From NCBI GenBank assembly GCA_963580455.1, contig OY756957.1, positions 25,078,501-25,142,500 of the forward strand: 64,000 nt of DNA, read 5' to 3'. A program made the translations under genes and the position numbers. The notes beneath the pieces were generated by a model that saw nothing but the letters and a program-made list of their open reading frames with translations, had not been told where the DNA came from and made no database searches. The number at the start of each line of letters is the position of its first letter. Within the stretch, counting starts at the first letter, position 1. Positions 11,395 through 22,900 of the stretch are shown here, piece by piece. The DNA is from Euonymus europaeus. Its lineage: Eukaryota > Streptophyta > Magnoliopsida > Celastrales > Celastraceae.

Positions 11395-11700
11395 ATTCTC
11401 TATTTATGCCTCAATATTATCGAGGATTTTTTTTTCTGTCTTTTATGTTCTCCTCTCGCTCCCCCCGGAGAGGAAGAACACAAAGCAGAAGCAGCCGCAA
11501 AAAATGGCGACATAGGTTATACAGCTGATCCGTCTTTAAAAGATTGAGTGCAGCTGTAACAAACCCATATTGGCGTTTTGGCTTTTCTCTCTTGGGTCAA
11601 TCTCATTGGGGCGAATTCCAATGGGGAATTGCTTTAGGAGGAGTGCCCGGATGGACCGCTTCCAAAGCAATACAGGTGAGGTTTCTTAGTCTTTTTCCTC
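11395..11700 (+). pseudogene. Orphan first exon resembling a PBL-type receptor-like cytoplasmic kinase
   Basis: A leader-like stretch precedes ATG at 11621, which opens MGNCFRRSARMDRFQSNT and ends with ACAG|GTGAGG at 11675/11676. A short first exon with MGNC (Gly2 myristoylation and Cys4 palmitoylation) and a donor in this place is typical of RLCK-VII/PBL kinases. No kinase-domain exon follows before the aldose epimerase gene at 14 kb, and none of the kinase motifs appears in either strand nearby. I infer a gene fragment. The assignment rests on 18 residues and could be wrong. Confidence 0.4.
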
Positions 11701-13620
11701 ACTCACAATGAGAGTTTTGTGATTGCGAGCTTGGTTTTTTTTATTATGATTGGTCCCAGGTCCTTGTTGATATTGTAGTTTTGGGTTTACTTTTTGAATC
11801 AATATTACAGTCGGGGGAAGATTGCATAGTTACTAATTTTGTTTAGGAGTGCCAATTCTGTTGATGACGATTACTTTATTTCAGTTTGGGTATTTGATTT
11901 CGCATGTTGCTGTTGAAATTTGCTTATAGCAATCCTAGTTCTGCAAGTGTTTTACTATTGGAGAGTGGCGAACCTATTGATCTTTAAGGTGCATTTATGG
12001 AAGTTGGTTGTTATCATGAATTGCAAAGGGAATATTAGGACTTTAAAAAATGAGGCTATTAATGAATTTTCTAGTCGCTATTAGTTATCTTGTGCAAGAA
12101 ACTCTGAAAAGGCCTTTGTAGGAATTGTTGCATTATATAAGCGTGTTTCTCTTCGTGCATAAGAATTTCTTAACCTGTAGTTATTATGTTCTCTAATTTA
12201 TGTTAAAATACAAATGAGGTGGCTGTTTTATTATGTTCTATCATTTTTAAAGACAAACTGAAGGACAGTTAACTTCTCAACAAGGGAGATAGTTTAAATG
12301 GTTCCATTGTTTATGAAATGTTGGAATGATTCTAATATTTTGCTCAGCCTTGGTGGTGGTACAAATGCTTAAGCTTTGGTTAGGCTAATGGTGGGAGTCG
12401 TCTATTACAACCGCGCTGACAACAGTGGCTGCATGAGTGGCTATGATATTTTTGCTGCTGAAGAGGCATAAAAATGAAAAATATGGCGTAGAATTGATGC
12501 AATGTCAGTTTATGAAATGGTGGTGGAAACTGTTAAAGAAGAGGCTGCCCAACCTTTTCAAAATTGAGAACTCAGTTTTTCAAGCTTTTCACAAGCCTAT
12601 AAAACATGATTATCCGATGTGCTCGATACATTAATCAACATTTTCCTTTTTAAACATCAATCAGCATTTTCAATGTAGCACTCTATTTGCCCATTTTTCA
12701 ATTTGGATACAATTTTATCAAATCTGAAAAGACCATTTGTACCTTATGATGTATGCTTCTATTGTTAAGCAAGTAGAATTGAATTATAGTGTTGGATGGA
12801 AACCTAGTTTCTGGAATAGGTTTCGGCCTGAATTCACATGCTAGAACCAAAAGCCTCCCACCAAAATGCCTCTCTACATTACACTCCAAATGCTTTTACA
12901 ACGACAAGGTTCTTGAACAATAATTAACGACATATGTAGAAGTGAATACAGGTTTAAATGAGGGTATGATAAAATTGTAATTAAATATAGGTTTAAATGA
13001 GGGTATGATAAAATTGTCATTAAATATAGTTAAAATTTAAAGTTGTCCTTATTGAATTAAACCTCAAATAATTGAGGTGATGATGTATTGGACTACAAAC
13101 TTTTTAAAAATACTAAATGGAATATAAAGTCCATATAAAAGACTTATCACCCAATAATTCTATTAAGATTCGTTTTGAGGAAAATCAAATTTTATGAATT
13201 TTGTTTGCTACTAGGAGTTTCCATAGCATATCAGTGTGATTTGTTGCCAAAATGACAATCAAAGTCGGAAAAGATCTCCTTTTTTTAAAAATTGTCATTT
13301 TAAAATTTATAAAAATATATATATTAAAAACTGACTATTTTTATGTGGCATTGGAACTAAAATAGATCATGAAAACATTTCTTGATGTATACCTAGTATC
13401 ATTCCTACATCTAGTGTTCCGTTCAGCTGAGACGAGTAAGTATACTTTTGTCAATTACGTGAATTTGTATGAGTGTGTTGTATGTGTGTATGAGTTATAT
13501 GATTCATAAAAAAATACTATATATCGTTCCTTTTTTTAGTCCATATGAAGTTTGGAGGCATATCACTGAATGAAATATCTACATTTTCTAGAAAACAGAA
13601 TTATTGTTCAATAACCAATC
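11701..13620. other. Non-coding stretch downstream of the orphan exon
   Basis: Mostly intron-like, T-rich plus-strand sequence to about 12.7 kb, with no recognised exon. A 39-bp tandem duplication lies at about 12951-13029, with AGGTTTAAATGAGGGTATGA repeated. The remainder is AT-rich intergenic DNA leading into the 3' flank of the epimerase gene. Confidence 0.5.
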
Positions 13621-13700
13621 ATTTTATTCATCAGGCAATGCTAAGGTGAAAAACATCAAAAACAAAACGAAAAATCCTAGAACTTGTAAATTCGCCATCT

Positions 13701-15148
13701 CTAATTGGCTGTGAATCTATAAACCATAATGTGCTCATATGTTTCTCCTCGATTCAAAGTCTGTGATGGAAAATTTGGATGATTGACTGAATCAGGAAAA
13801 CCTTGCGTCTCCAAACAAATTGCTGCATGATTAGTGTATGTGAATCCACCTTTCCCCTCCACAGTACCCAACTTGTTACTTGTATAGAATTGTAGCCCTG
13901 GTGCAGTCGTCCACAGCTCCAACTTCCTCCCCGAAACGTTGTCGTGCACCACTGCCGCCTTCTTCAAATGGTCTGAGTCCAAATCATCTAACACATAGTT
14001 GATGTCATATCCATTTGGTAGCTCATTGAACATGCTCCCTATCTCATGAGATTGCTTGAAATCATACGGCGTTCCTTTCACCTCCACAATTTTACCAGTA
14101 GGTATTAGTTCATCATCTACTGGAGTTATTTGAGAGCCGTAGATTTGGAGGTTGTGAGAAAGAATATCACCACTGTTGTGGCCACGAAGATTCCAATAAG
14201 TGTGGGAGGCTAGATTAACTGGGGTAGCCTTGTTAAGGGCTTTGGCTTCCATTTTTAGGGCTAATTTGTTTGTCTCAATCAGCATGTATGTGACAGAGAC
14301 TGAGAGATCACCGGGAAACCCTAAAAACAAGATTCAAGCATAAATTTGTAATAATGAAACATAACAATTCCTCCACATTACCAAAATTAGGATTCTTATA
14401 GATTACCTTCTTCACCATCAAAGCTTTGATAGGTGAGTTTTACATGACTATCCTCTTTGAATTCATCCACAGACCACACAACCTCACTAAAACCCTTTGG
14501 TCCACCTGAATTCACAGTACAAGTAAACTATATTAGCAGTTTTGACTTAATCAAAATCAAAATGTTGTGTTAGGGTTTGAGTTAATGTACCATGGAGTAT
14601 GTTCTTTCCTTCATTAGCTATTAATTGATAAAGGGTTCCATTCAAAGAAAACTGAGCTCCTCCAATTCTATTGGCTACACGTCCAACAATTGCTCCAAAA
14701 TAGGTTGAATCATTCTGCAACAAAACATGAGCTTCAATTAGAATATGATATGTGCATAGGAGTCCATAAAATGAAACTTAATTATTTTTTTAGTAACCGA
14801 GAATGACACCTAACAATGATTTATACACACCTTATAGTTCTCCACTGAATCAAATCCGAGAACAACATCATCTAATTTCCCTGAAAATTAACAAAAAATA
14901 AATTCTGTGAAATCAATCATTTGGAGGAAAAAAAACATCAAATAAAATTGTGTGTGTGATAATTAAGGTATACCATTTTTATCAGGAAGAATTACAGAGA
15001 CCACAGTTGCACCATAATTTGTGATCTTCACAGAGAAATCTCCCCTCTTCAGTTCATAGATATCAATATCATCGTGTGCCTGGCAGCCAATGTTAACTAA
15101 AATGAGAGCCAGAAAAAGAAAACCTAAAAGCGATGATCTCCTGGCCAT
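13701..15148 (-). CDS. Aldose 1-epimerase (galactose mutarotase), secreted type
   Basis: Five exons on the minus strand: 15148-14974, 14880-14831, 14714-14591, 14505-14407 and 14320-13701. They join into 355 codons plus TAG. The enzyme interconverts alpha and beta anomers of aldoses such as galactose and glucose. Residues 4-20 ([18 protein letters not shown]) form a signal peptide with a likely cut after CQA. Family motifs are [11 protein letters not shown] (about 82-92), ILHGG with His116, the catalytic-region His189 in [10 protein letters not shown], and the presumed base Glu320 in [17 protein letters not shown]. All junctions are GT/AG and conserve frame. An upstream in-frame ATG at 15181 would add 11 residues (MTTTYLLNSST); I prefer 15148 because MARRSS begins directly before the hydrophobic core, but either is possible. 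The signal peptide suggests action in the apoplast or secretory pathway. Confidence 0.93.
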
Positions 15149-15199
15149 TGTTGATGAATTCAATAAGTATGTTGTGGTCATCTATATATCTATCTATAT

Positions 15200-16240
15200 A
15201 TATAGATAGATAGCAAGATAACAATTTTTTTTTTTTTTTGGATAAGGATAGAATTAAATTTGTTGGTACTTCTTTAAAATTCAAATAGAAAATCTCTCAA
15301 AACAGAAAGAAAATAATATCTTTGATGAGATTGAGATGGTATAATAATTACCTGTAACAAAATACTCTGTGTGTTAATATCTGAAACTAAAATGAAATTA
15401 AAAATAGAGTAGTTGTGCGACATGCTTGTCATGCAAGAGAGAGGCAGTGACGTCAAGAAACACAACATTAATTGTATTTGAACTAGAAAATACCATTCAT
15501 GGTTTACAAAAATCTAGCTTACAAGAACTCTTTCACACACATACATACATACATATAGAAAAAAAAATTATATACTACTTAAACAATAAATCTAATTGAC
15601 TTTTATGAGGTGGTGCCACAAAAATATCATAATACATATATGGTGGTGACTTAAATGAAAAAATAGTATCATTCTCATGTTAATTCAAAGTCGATCATGG
15701 ATGACTTCTACTCAATAAAATATTCGAACACAACTTAAATGATCTTTTTATATATTGAACATTCTATTTTTTAACCTGTGATGTGTAATTTAATTATTAT
15801 ATAGATATTTGCTTGTTTCCCATCACTTTTCAATAAGTTGCCCTATTTTTTTATCAATTTTCAATAAATACCTAATATAAAAAAATTGGGAGATTGCCTT
15901 TGAATCCCTTCGAACTGTGCTTCCTCTCTCCTACATACAATTTCCTGGTTCCGTCATGGGTTTCTTGTACTGTTAGTTTTTTGAGTTGGTTTGATTTGTT
16001 GTGTCAGTATTTTTCTCTCATTAAAGATTCTCTTTTTTTGGTCTTCCTCGCGGGAAGAGAAAGTTGCCACTTTGAAGTGGTATTGTTATTCATCTAATGC
16101 TATGCAGGTCTCAAACCTTCTTTCAAAAAAAATGTCTGCTTATTCCCAAGAATATTATGTCGTAAAAATTTACTATATTTATAACATATCTTTCTTACCA
16201 TAAAGAAAACTCTTATTGACGCCATCAAAAATCATCTCAT
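15200..16240. other. AT-rich intergenic DNA, no gene recognised
   Basis: Contains a T-run at 15223-15239, short CATA repeats near 15537-15555, and open frames without known domains. It includes the upstream region of the aldose epimerase gene, in which a mirrored TATATATAGATAGATA block lies immediately before the alternative start codon. Confidence 0.5.
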
Positions 16241-16249
16241 AGGCTTTGG

Positions 16250-16830
16250 TGTATAATTCGAAATCATCTTATAGGCATAGTAGTTGGCCGTTTGCTCTGA
16301 TTCTCGGCAGCCTACTCTAGCTGAAGCCATGGCGGCTTTGATGGCTCTGTGGGTTGCTAATCAAATGGAGTTTGGTGGGGCCATTTTGGAAGGTGATTGT
16401 CTGAAGGTTAGTAATGATATTAATGCTGGTGATGGTCTGATAAATTTTTCCCCATGGGGTTCTATCATTCTTTAGATAAGAGAGCTCCTAGGCTTGTTTA
16501 GAAATGTTTTGGTGAAGCATGTAAAGATATAAGATAACAGTGTCGCGCATCTTCTAGCCAAGACTGGTTTGCACTTTCATGTTTTTCATGTTCTGGGATG
16601 GAGATATGCCTCCTGAGATTAGAGAGGGAAGAGGGGAATAGTAGGTAGCTTCGATGGAGACATGCTCTCTGTCATTTGTTCTTTTTTTTTTCTTCATGTA
16701 ATTTGTTCTGTTCGGCTTCGGCTGCTTTCGGGTAGGTTGTTTTGCTGCCTGTATTATGGTGTTTTTCACCTTAATCTAGTCAAGTCTGTTGGAACTTCTT
16801 AAAAAAAAAAAACACACACACACACACACG
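16250..16830 (+). mobile_element. 5'-truncated LINE fragment (RNase H) with A-rich tail and CA microsatellite
   Basis: Residues such as TLAEAMAALMALWVANQM and LEGDCLKVSNDIN, then after a TAG stop IRELLGLFRNVLVKHVK and DNSVAHLLAKTGLH, are the successive blocks of the LINE RNase H domain. At least two stops interrupt it. The 3' UTR ends at an A-run (16801-16811), followed by an (AC)n microsatellite to 16829. It is a dead fragment in the same orientation as the one at 8.6 kb. Confidence 0.75.
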
Positions 16831-16996
16831 CATTATCAACTTTATTAGCTTATCAGAAAAATATTATACAATACTTGTCTTTCTACAACAAGAAAGATTT
16901 AAACTTACTCCAAAAATGAAAACTATTAGCATGTAACTACTCAAAACTACAGAAATAAAACAAACATAAATAAGTTTAACAAGTTTTATTGATAAA

Positions 16997-19900
16997 TTAT
17001 GATAATACATTGAAAGCCTGAGCTCCACGAGCAACCTTGATGAAGACATCCTCCAAAGTTGTGTCAGCAAGACCCCAAGCAAACACTGTGAATCTGCTCT
17101 TTGCGTTCTCGACTGCCTGGAACACATCTGCAATCCTCACCTCATGTTTTGGTATCTCAAACTTCTGGGTTCCGGATATCTGATATATCTTGTTAGCATT
17201 TGGGGAAAGATTCCGAACCAAATTTTGCACATCTTCCTCGCGTTCCGAAGACGTTGTCATTGTGAACACGTACGATCCACCATATCTACCCTTAAGCTGT
17301 CATGAATCATAAAATGGACAAATTACTTATACAAAGCATTAATGGTTTTTCAATTCAATACTTAATGGCACGTTCAACTATTCAGGTGCTGGAAGTTTTG
17401 GCTAAAGTTACCTCTTTTGGATTTCCAATACACTGAAGGTTGCCATCGACAAAAATTCCTAATCTATCACACAGAACCTCTGCCTCCTCCATGGAATGTG
17501 CTGAAAACAAGAGAACACACAATAAACGATTAAAATGAGCTCCTACCGAGCCAACAAAAGGCAAGACAGAACAAAACCAAATGGACATGCAGAAATATGT
17601 ATAAAAAGAAGACAGTAAGTAGGTTCAGCAACTGCGAGGGAAACAAGAAAAGAGAAAATACTGGTTAAAATGATTGCTCGGTTCTGCTTTGCAAGCTTCA
17701 CAACGTTCCATAAATTATTCCTCGAGGCTGGATCTAATCCAGTGCTTGGCTCGTCCATGTAAACAACCTTGTAAAATTGCATTGGATCACACCGTAAAAG
17801 TAATTTTAAGAAGATATACTTAGGGAAATCTATCATGTGAAACAGTACATAAGAGAGAAATCAGACATACTTTGGGATCCCCAATAAGTGAAATCGCAAC
17901 ACTAAGCCTCCTCTTCATACCCCCACTGTATTTCCCAGAATGTTTGTCTGCAACCCCTCCATGAAACAGGTTGACACTTTTAAGAGATTCTTCCACGGCC
18001 TGCAGCAACAGAACAGGAGCAGAAAACATAAACTTAATACTTGTTGCTTTCTGCTCTCCAATTCCCTCTCTCTCTCTAAAGTAAAGACGATGATGACTTA
18101 CTTGTGTGAGCTCGGAACCTTTAAGGTTTTTAAGCCTACCATAGAAAAGTAAGTGCTCCCTTCCTGTTAAGGTTTCCCAGAGCAGGCTAAATTAACAAAC
18201 AGACAAAGAGACAAACAAGATGATAGTGTCACTTTCATTTCAAGAGAAACAAACATAGAGTAGGCACAAAATCAAAGAGAATTTTAGCTTACTCATGCTG
18301 TGGGCATACACCCATACTGGTGTATATCCCATCCATGTCTGTCTGTATGTCCAGGCCCTCAACATAAGCGGCCCCAGAAGTGGGTTTTGTTAGCCCAATC
18401 ATCTGTCACAGCATAATATGGATCCTTTAGTTTGGAAGAAATAAAGGAAAGGAAGCCATGTGAGACCTATTCTAGCCCGAAGGAATATGAACACCAGGAA
18501 CAGAAGAGCGTTCTTACTGACCATACTGATAAAAGATGTCTTCCCGGCACCATTGGGACCCAGCATACCAAAACACTCTCCTCGAGGCAAAGCAAGAGAT
18601 AAACCTCTTACTGCAAATTTATCTGGGTTTCCATCCTTTCCAGGATACACTTTTTTGAGGTTGTCGCATATGATTGCATGACTTGTGTTTGATTCAAGTA
18701 GCAACTGTTCCACCCTCTCTCTCTGCAGAAAAATAGATGTGCATAAAAAGTATTATCTATACGTCTAATCCATATACAAGCAAAATCGATGTTGTAAGAC
18801 CAATATCCAGAAAATATTCTGCAAGAATACAATGGTGTTGTGATTACAATGACACAATTTACCAGCAGAACTGAGAAAATTGCAGTTCAATTAAAATAAG
18901 TAATGCGGCCAATGGACGAAAATGATGTGAGACAAATAAAAATTGCTATAAAACGCATAAAATATATTTGTTAAAAGAACAAAATAACTCAGCTGGTACA
19001 TGATCAGATGATTACTTGATTAAAACACAATTTATCATCCATCTTTTACGGGTACACATGACCCTGTAATTTCTGCTACATCTACCCTGTAATTATGTTT
19101 ACGCACACTGAGTTCTTAGAAGAATAAAAGTATAAAACATACCTCCTGAGAGACATCAGGTTTCTCCATCTGGACAAAAACTTTAGATCCTTGTCTTTGC
19201 AAACTAGGCTTTCGAAGCAAGGGTGCATGCTTCTTCCGGAACCTTTGCAGAAAAAACAGAGGATTTTTCCCACCTCCAGATGAAGATATTTGATCTGCAT
19301 AATATGCAATGAAAAGCACCACAAACCACTCAACAACCATGATGATCAATACTTCTTCCATCCCGTTTTCGCTGTCACTCAAATTTCCCCACCGCATCCC
19401 ATCAGTCCCCAAGAAATTTCCAGTGAAAGCATAGTCCGAAAATTCATATAGTCCACGATAGAGAGAAAAGCCAGGATATAGCTCCATTACAACGATCCAG
19501 CCTCCTGGGGCAATAGAAAATACATTCCATGATAAGCAAAGATGCTCAGAAGTATAATATAGAAAATCCCTAACAGTAAGGCAATAACTGATAGACAATG
19601 ATGTTAATAAAGAAATAACCGCACAAAAGATTGGAAGGTGTGCATGATGAATTAAGACTCCAATCAAGCTCCAAACCAATAAAGTAGATAATCCGTGAAT
19701 ATTGTCAATAATGTGGAAAACTCAAAGACCCGCTGATATACCAAACCGTATTACCAAGAATGCAACCATAGGCACCTCACATTTTATTGAACTGCAGGCT
19801 CCTTTTGTTGCTACTTTGTTTCAACAGGAACGGCAAAATGTTTCATTTCTTTTAATATAATCATTTCCCAAAGCATGGGTATTTTTGAAAGGCTTGGGAG

Positions 19901-22900
19901 GACTTGGCCTGGATAGATCTAACAGTTAGAGTGGCTGTAACAGCATGTATGATGTAATGAGCTGGTCTAACAATCAAGATTATAGTGATTGACTAACATC
20001 ATGTGCAATGAGATTAATCACGAAAACCCCTTTCTTTTGGCCATTCTATAGAGCTAGGCTCTCATCAATTAACTTATGAATGAAAGCAAAGCTGAAAGTA
20101 AAGGTGTTCAGAATAAGAATAATAATATGAAAATATTAATCTGAAAGGAAATTAGAACATGACAGATATTTTAGTTTTACGTATCATTCAACTTACGTGG
20201 GAATGAGGCATCTTCAACAAAAAACTGGAAAAGGAAGCCACCTAGGAGCCCACTTCCAAAGACTATAATGTACCCTATCACTGGAATCATTCAATGCAAT
20301 CACAAGTGATGAGCCAATACTAAAATTCGAAAGTGGAATCTAGACACCACCATATATGTAAAGGTAAATAGAGAAAGACATCAAACCTGCAGCAGTCTTA
20401 ACGTTTGAAAACATTGCAGCTATCAGAAAGGCTAGAGAAATTTGAAGGTTTACATAAATGAAATAAAACACAAATTGGATGCTGTAGTCATTCAGTGTGA
20501 AGAATTTCAACCCTACAAAGGAAATCAATGGCATCAAAGCTATTTAAATTAAACGATCAAAAACAAAGCAACAAGGCAAGGTTATTACCTATGACTGAGC
20601 CAAATATCACAAAGCATAGCATGTACAACAAGGATAAAGAAAGAAAATAAGCATAAGAAATCAGCCAATATGGCCCATCTCCAAGCCCATGCATTTTCAT
20701 CATGATTCTCAGTTTTTGTTGTTTCTCATAAACTAGCGACGTCAAGATCACCTACATCAGAAATCAAAAATGTGTCAATATTATGGGAATACATTTTCAC
20801 ACTTGTATTGACCCCATCTCAATCTTAGAGTAGTCGGATGAAATCCCACAATTGATATGTCCTCTGGAAAGAAAATAGCATATGAACCATCTCCACAAGA
20901 TCAGTCACCCTTCTTTTTTGAAACAAATTTTCGTGTGAAATGAGCAAATAATGCCAGCCAATGAACAGATTAAGAAGAACAATTAGTAGAGGTTAGTTAA
21001 GAGGATGCAAATAGGCCATACTTGAATAATAAATTTTGATGGAACTTGTAATATGTTATTGAAAACTTAGTTTTATAAAGAGTATGGCCTGTAGGAATTA
21101 AAGTCATGGACTTGGCTGATTGCTAAAACAAATACAGTTCCCTTCATTTGGAAGGTATATTTGGAGAAAATTCTAACTGACAACAGTATTCAGAAAAGGA
21201 AAACAAATCTTGGTCAATAGATACATCCCTTGTAAAAAGACATGAAGATTTTACATCATTACCCCTCCCTGAAGTTGGCAAGAAAATAAGGAAGGTGAAT
21301 CTATTTGAAATTGTTTCATACTTGGGATGTGACCAGATTAATGACAGAAGAAAAACTGTAACTTTACTTCCTTTAATAAATTGTCAGATATTATGAACGC
21401 TGAGGAATCAAAGAGTTTCTGAATTCTGATTGGAAAAAAAAAATCCTTGAACAGATTGATCAGAGATAGATGGTTGAAAACCCTTGTCTTTGGCAGGAGG
21501 GACAAGGGTATGTAAGCAAAGAATTTCTGATACGAAAAAAAAATCCGTGAACAGATTGATTAGAGATAGATGATTGAAAACCCTTGACTTTGGCAGGAGG
21601 GACAAAGGTATGTAAGCAAAGAGTTTCTGATATGAAAAAAATTCGTGAACAGATTGATTAGAGATAGATGGTTGAAAACCCTTGTCTTTGGCAGTAGGGA
21701 CAAAGGGATGTAAACAAAGAATGCTTTTGGATTTAAATAATTCCTTTTTAGATGGAAAAAAAAAACATAGTACATTTACCAACCACCAAAACTGAAAAAT
21801 TGATGATGCAGTAGTCACTGAAACATAAAAGACAAAATTACCTTAAGGAATTATAATAAAAAAACACTTGAAGACAGGTTTAGCTTATTGAAATTTTAAA
21901 TTCACTCAAAGAGAAATATATCCAAATATGTGACAGTACTTGAGATTCTAGAAAGAATATAGAAGAAAACCTTGCTTATCTCAAACAAATGCTACAAACT
22001 CTACAATCAAGTCCAAAGGCAAAGTAAAAAACAATCACATGCTTACCGGGAACAGCTGTAAAACAACCCATGTAAAGAAAAGTGGTCCGAGAAGAGATGC
22101 CAAATCCAGCCTGAGTTTGGTTTGAGGTTTAGGCATTTCTTTGATAAACTCAAATAGCATTCTTGTACCAGGCCCTCGCAGAAACTGAAGGTAGGTATTT
22201 GATGCCTGCAAAAGCATTGACAATAATTATAAGTGTGAAGAAAGCTGGCAAATAAACTAAAAGCAAGAATGTAAGAATGCAAGAACGCAGTTATATGCAT
22301 CATGCTAAATGGTTCTTATTCTATTATTTACATTGTTCTGATATAGGAAATTGGTCATATTTAACAAGTATATAAACAACTACTACAATAGCATTTTGCA
22401 CCAATTCTGCGACCAAAATTTAAAGGCAATGATGTATGTAGCGCTTAAGAAGCCAAAGCCAGCAAATCAAATAGTTCAAATTCATCTATTGGCCAAAAGA
22501 GCATATATCCAGAGCCATAATTTGTCTATGCAAAAATATTTCACTATTCAACTTGATAATGCCCCTATTTCTGCTAAAAATATAGCATCCAAAAAGCAAC
22601 TTCAGATTCTTTATGGTTTCTTCACATCTCTTAATACGGCTTTATGGTCTATATTAATCACCCAGTAATCCCAAGATGGCAGAGTTTTATATCTTTCATT
22701 TTTTTGCTAATGAAAATTTGATATCCTACTTCCCAACAAAAAATGCCAAAAACCACCTTAGGGTTCATTCTTTAGTATCTTCAAAGAGCTTGTAGATTAA
22801 CAAAAATCTTAAAAAAGTTCTCAGTACGGAAAATTTCCGAGAGCTGAGCATAAAAGCCTAATAAATACCAACTATGAAAATGACGAAAATTCAACCAAGT

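Noticed and set aside
21408..21818. 136-codon frame with repeated [20 protein letters not shown] units
   Set aside because: It is created by the tandem repeat in an intron of the ABCA7-like gene; the exons on both sides splice cleanly over it.
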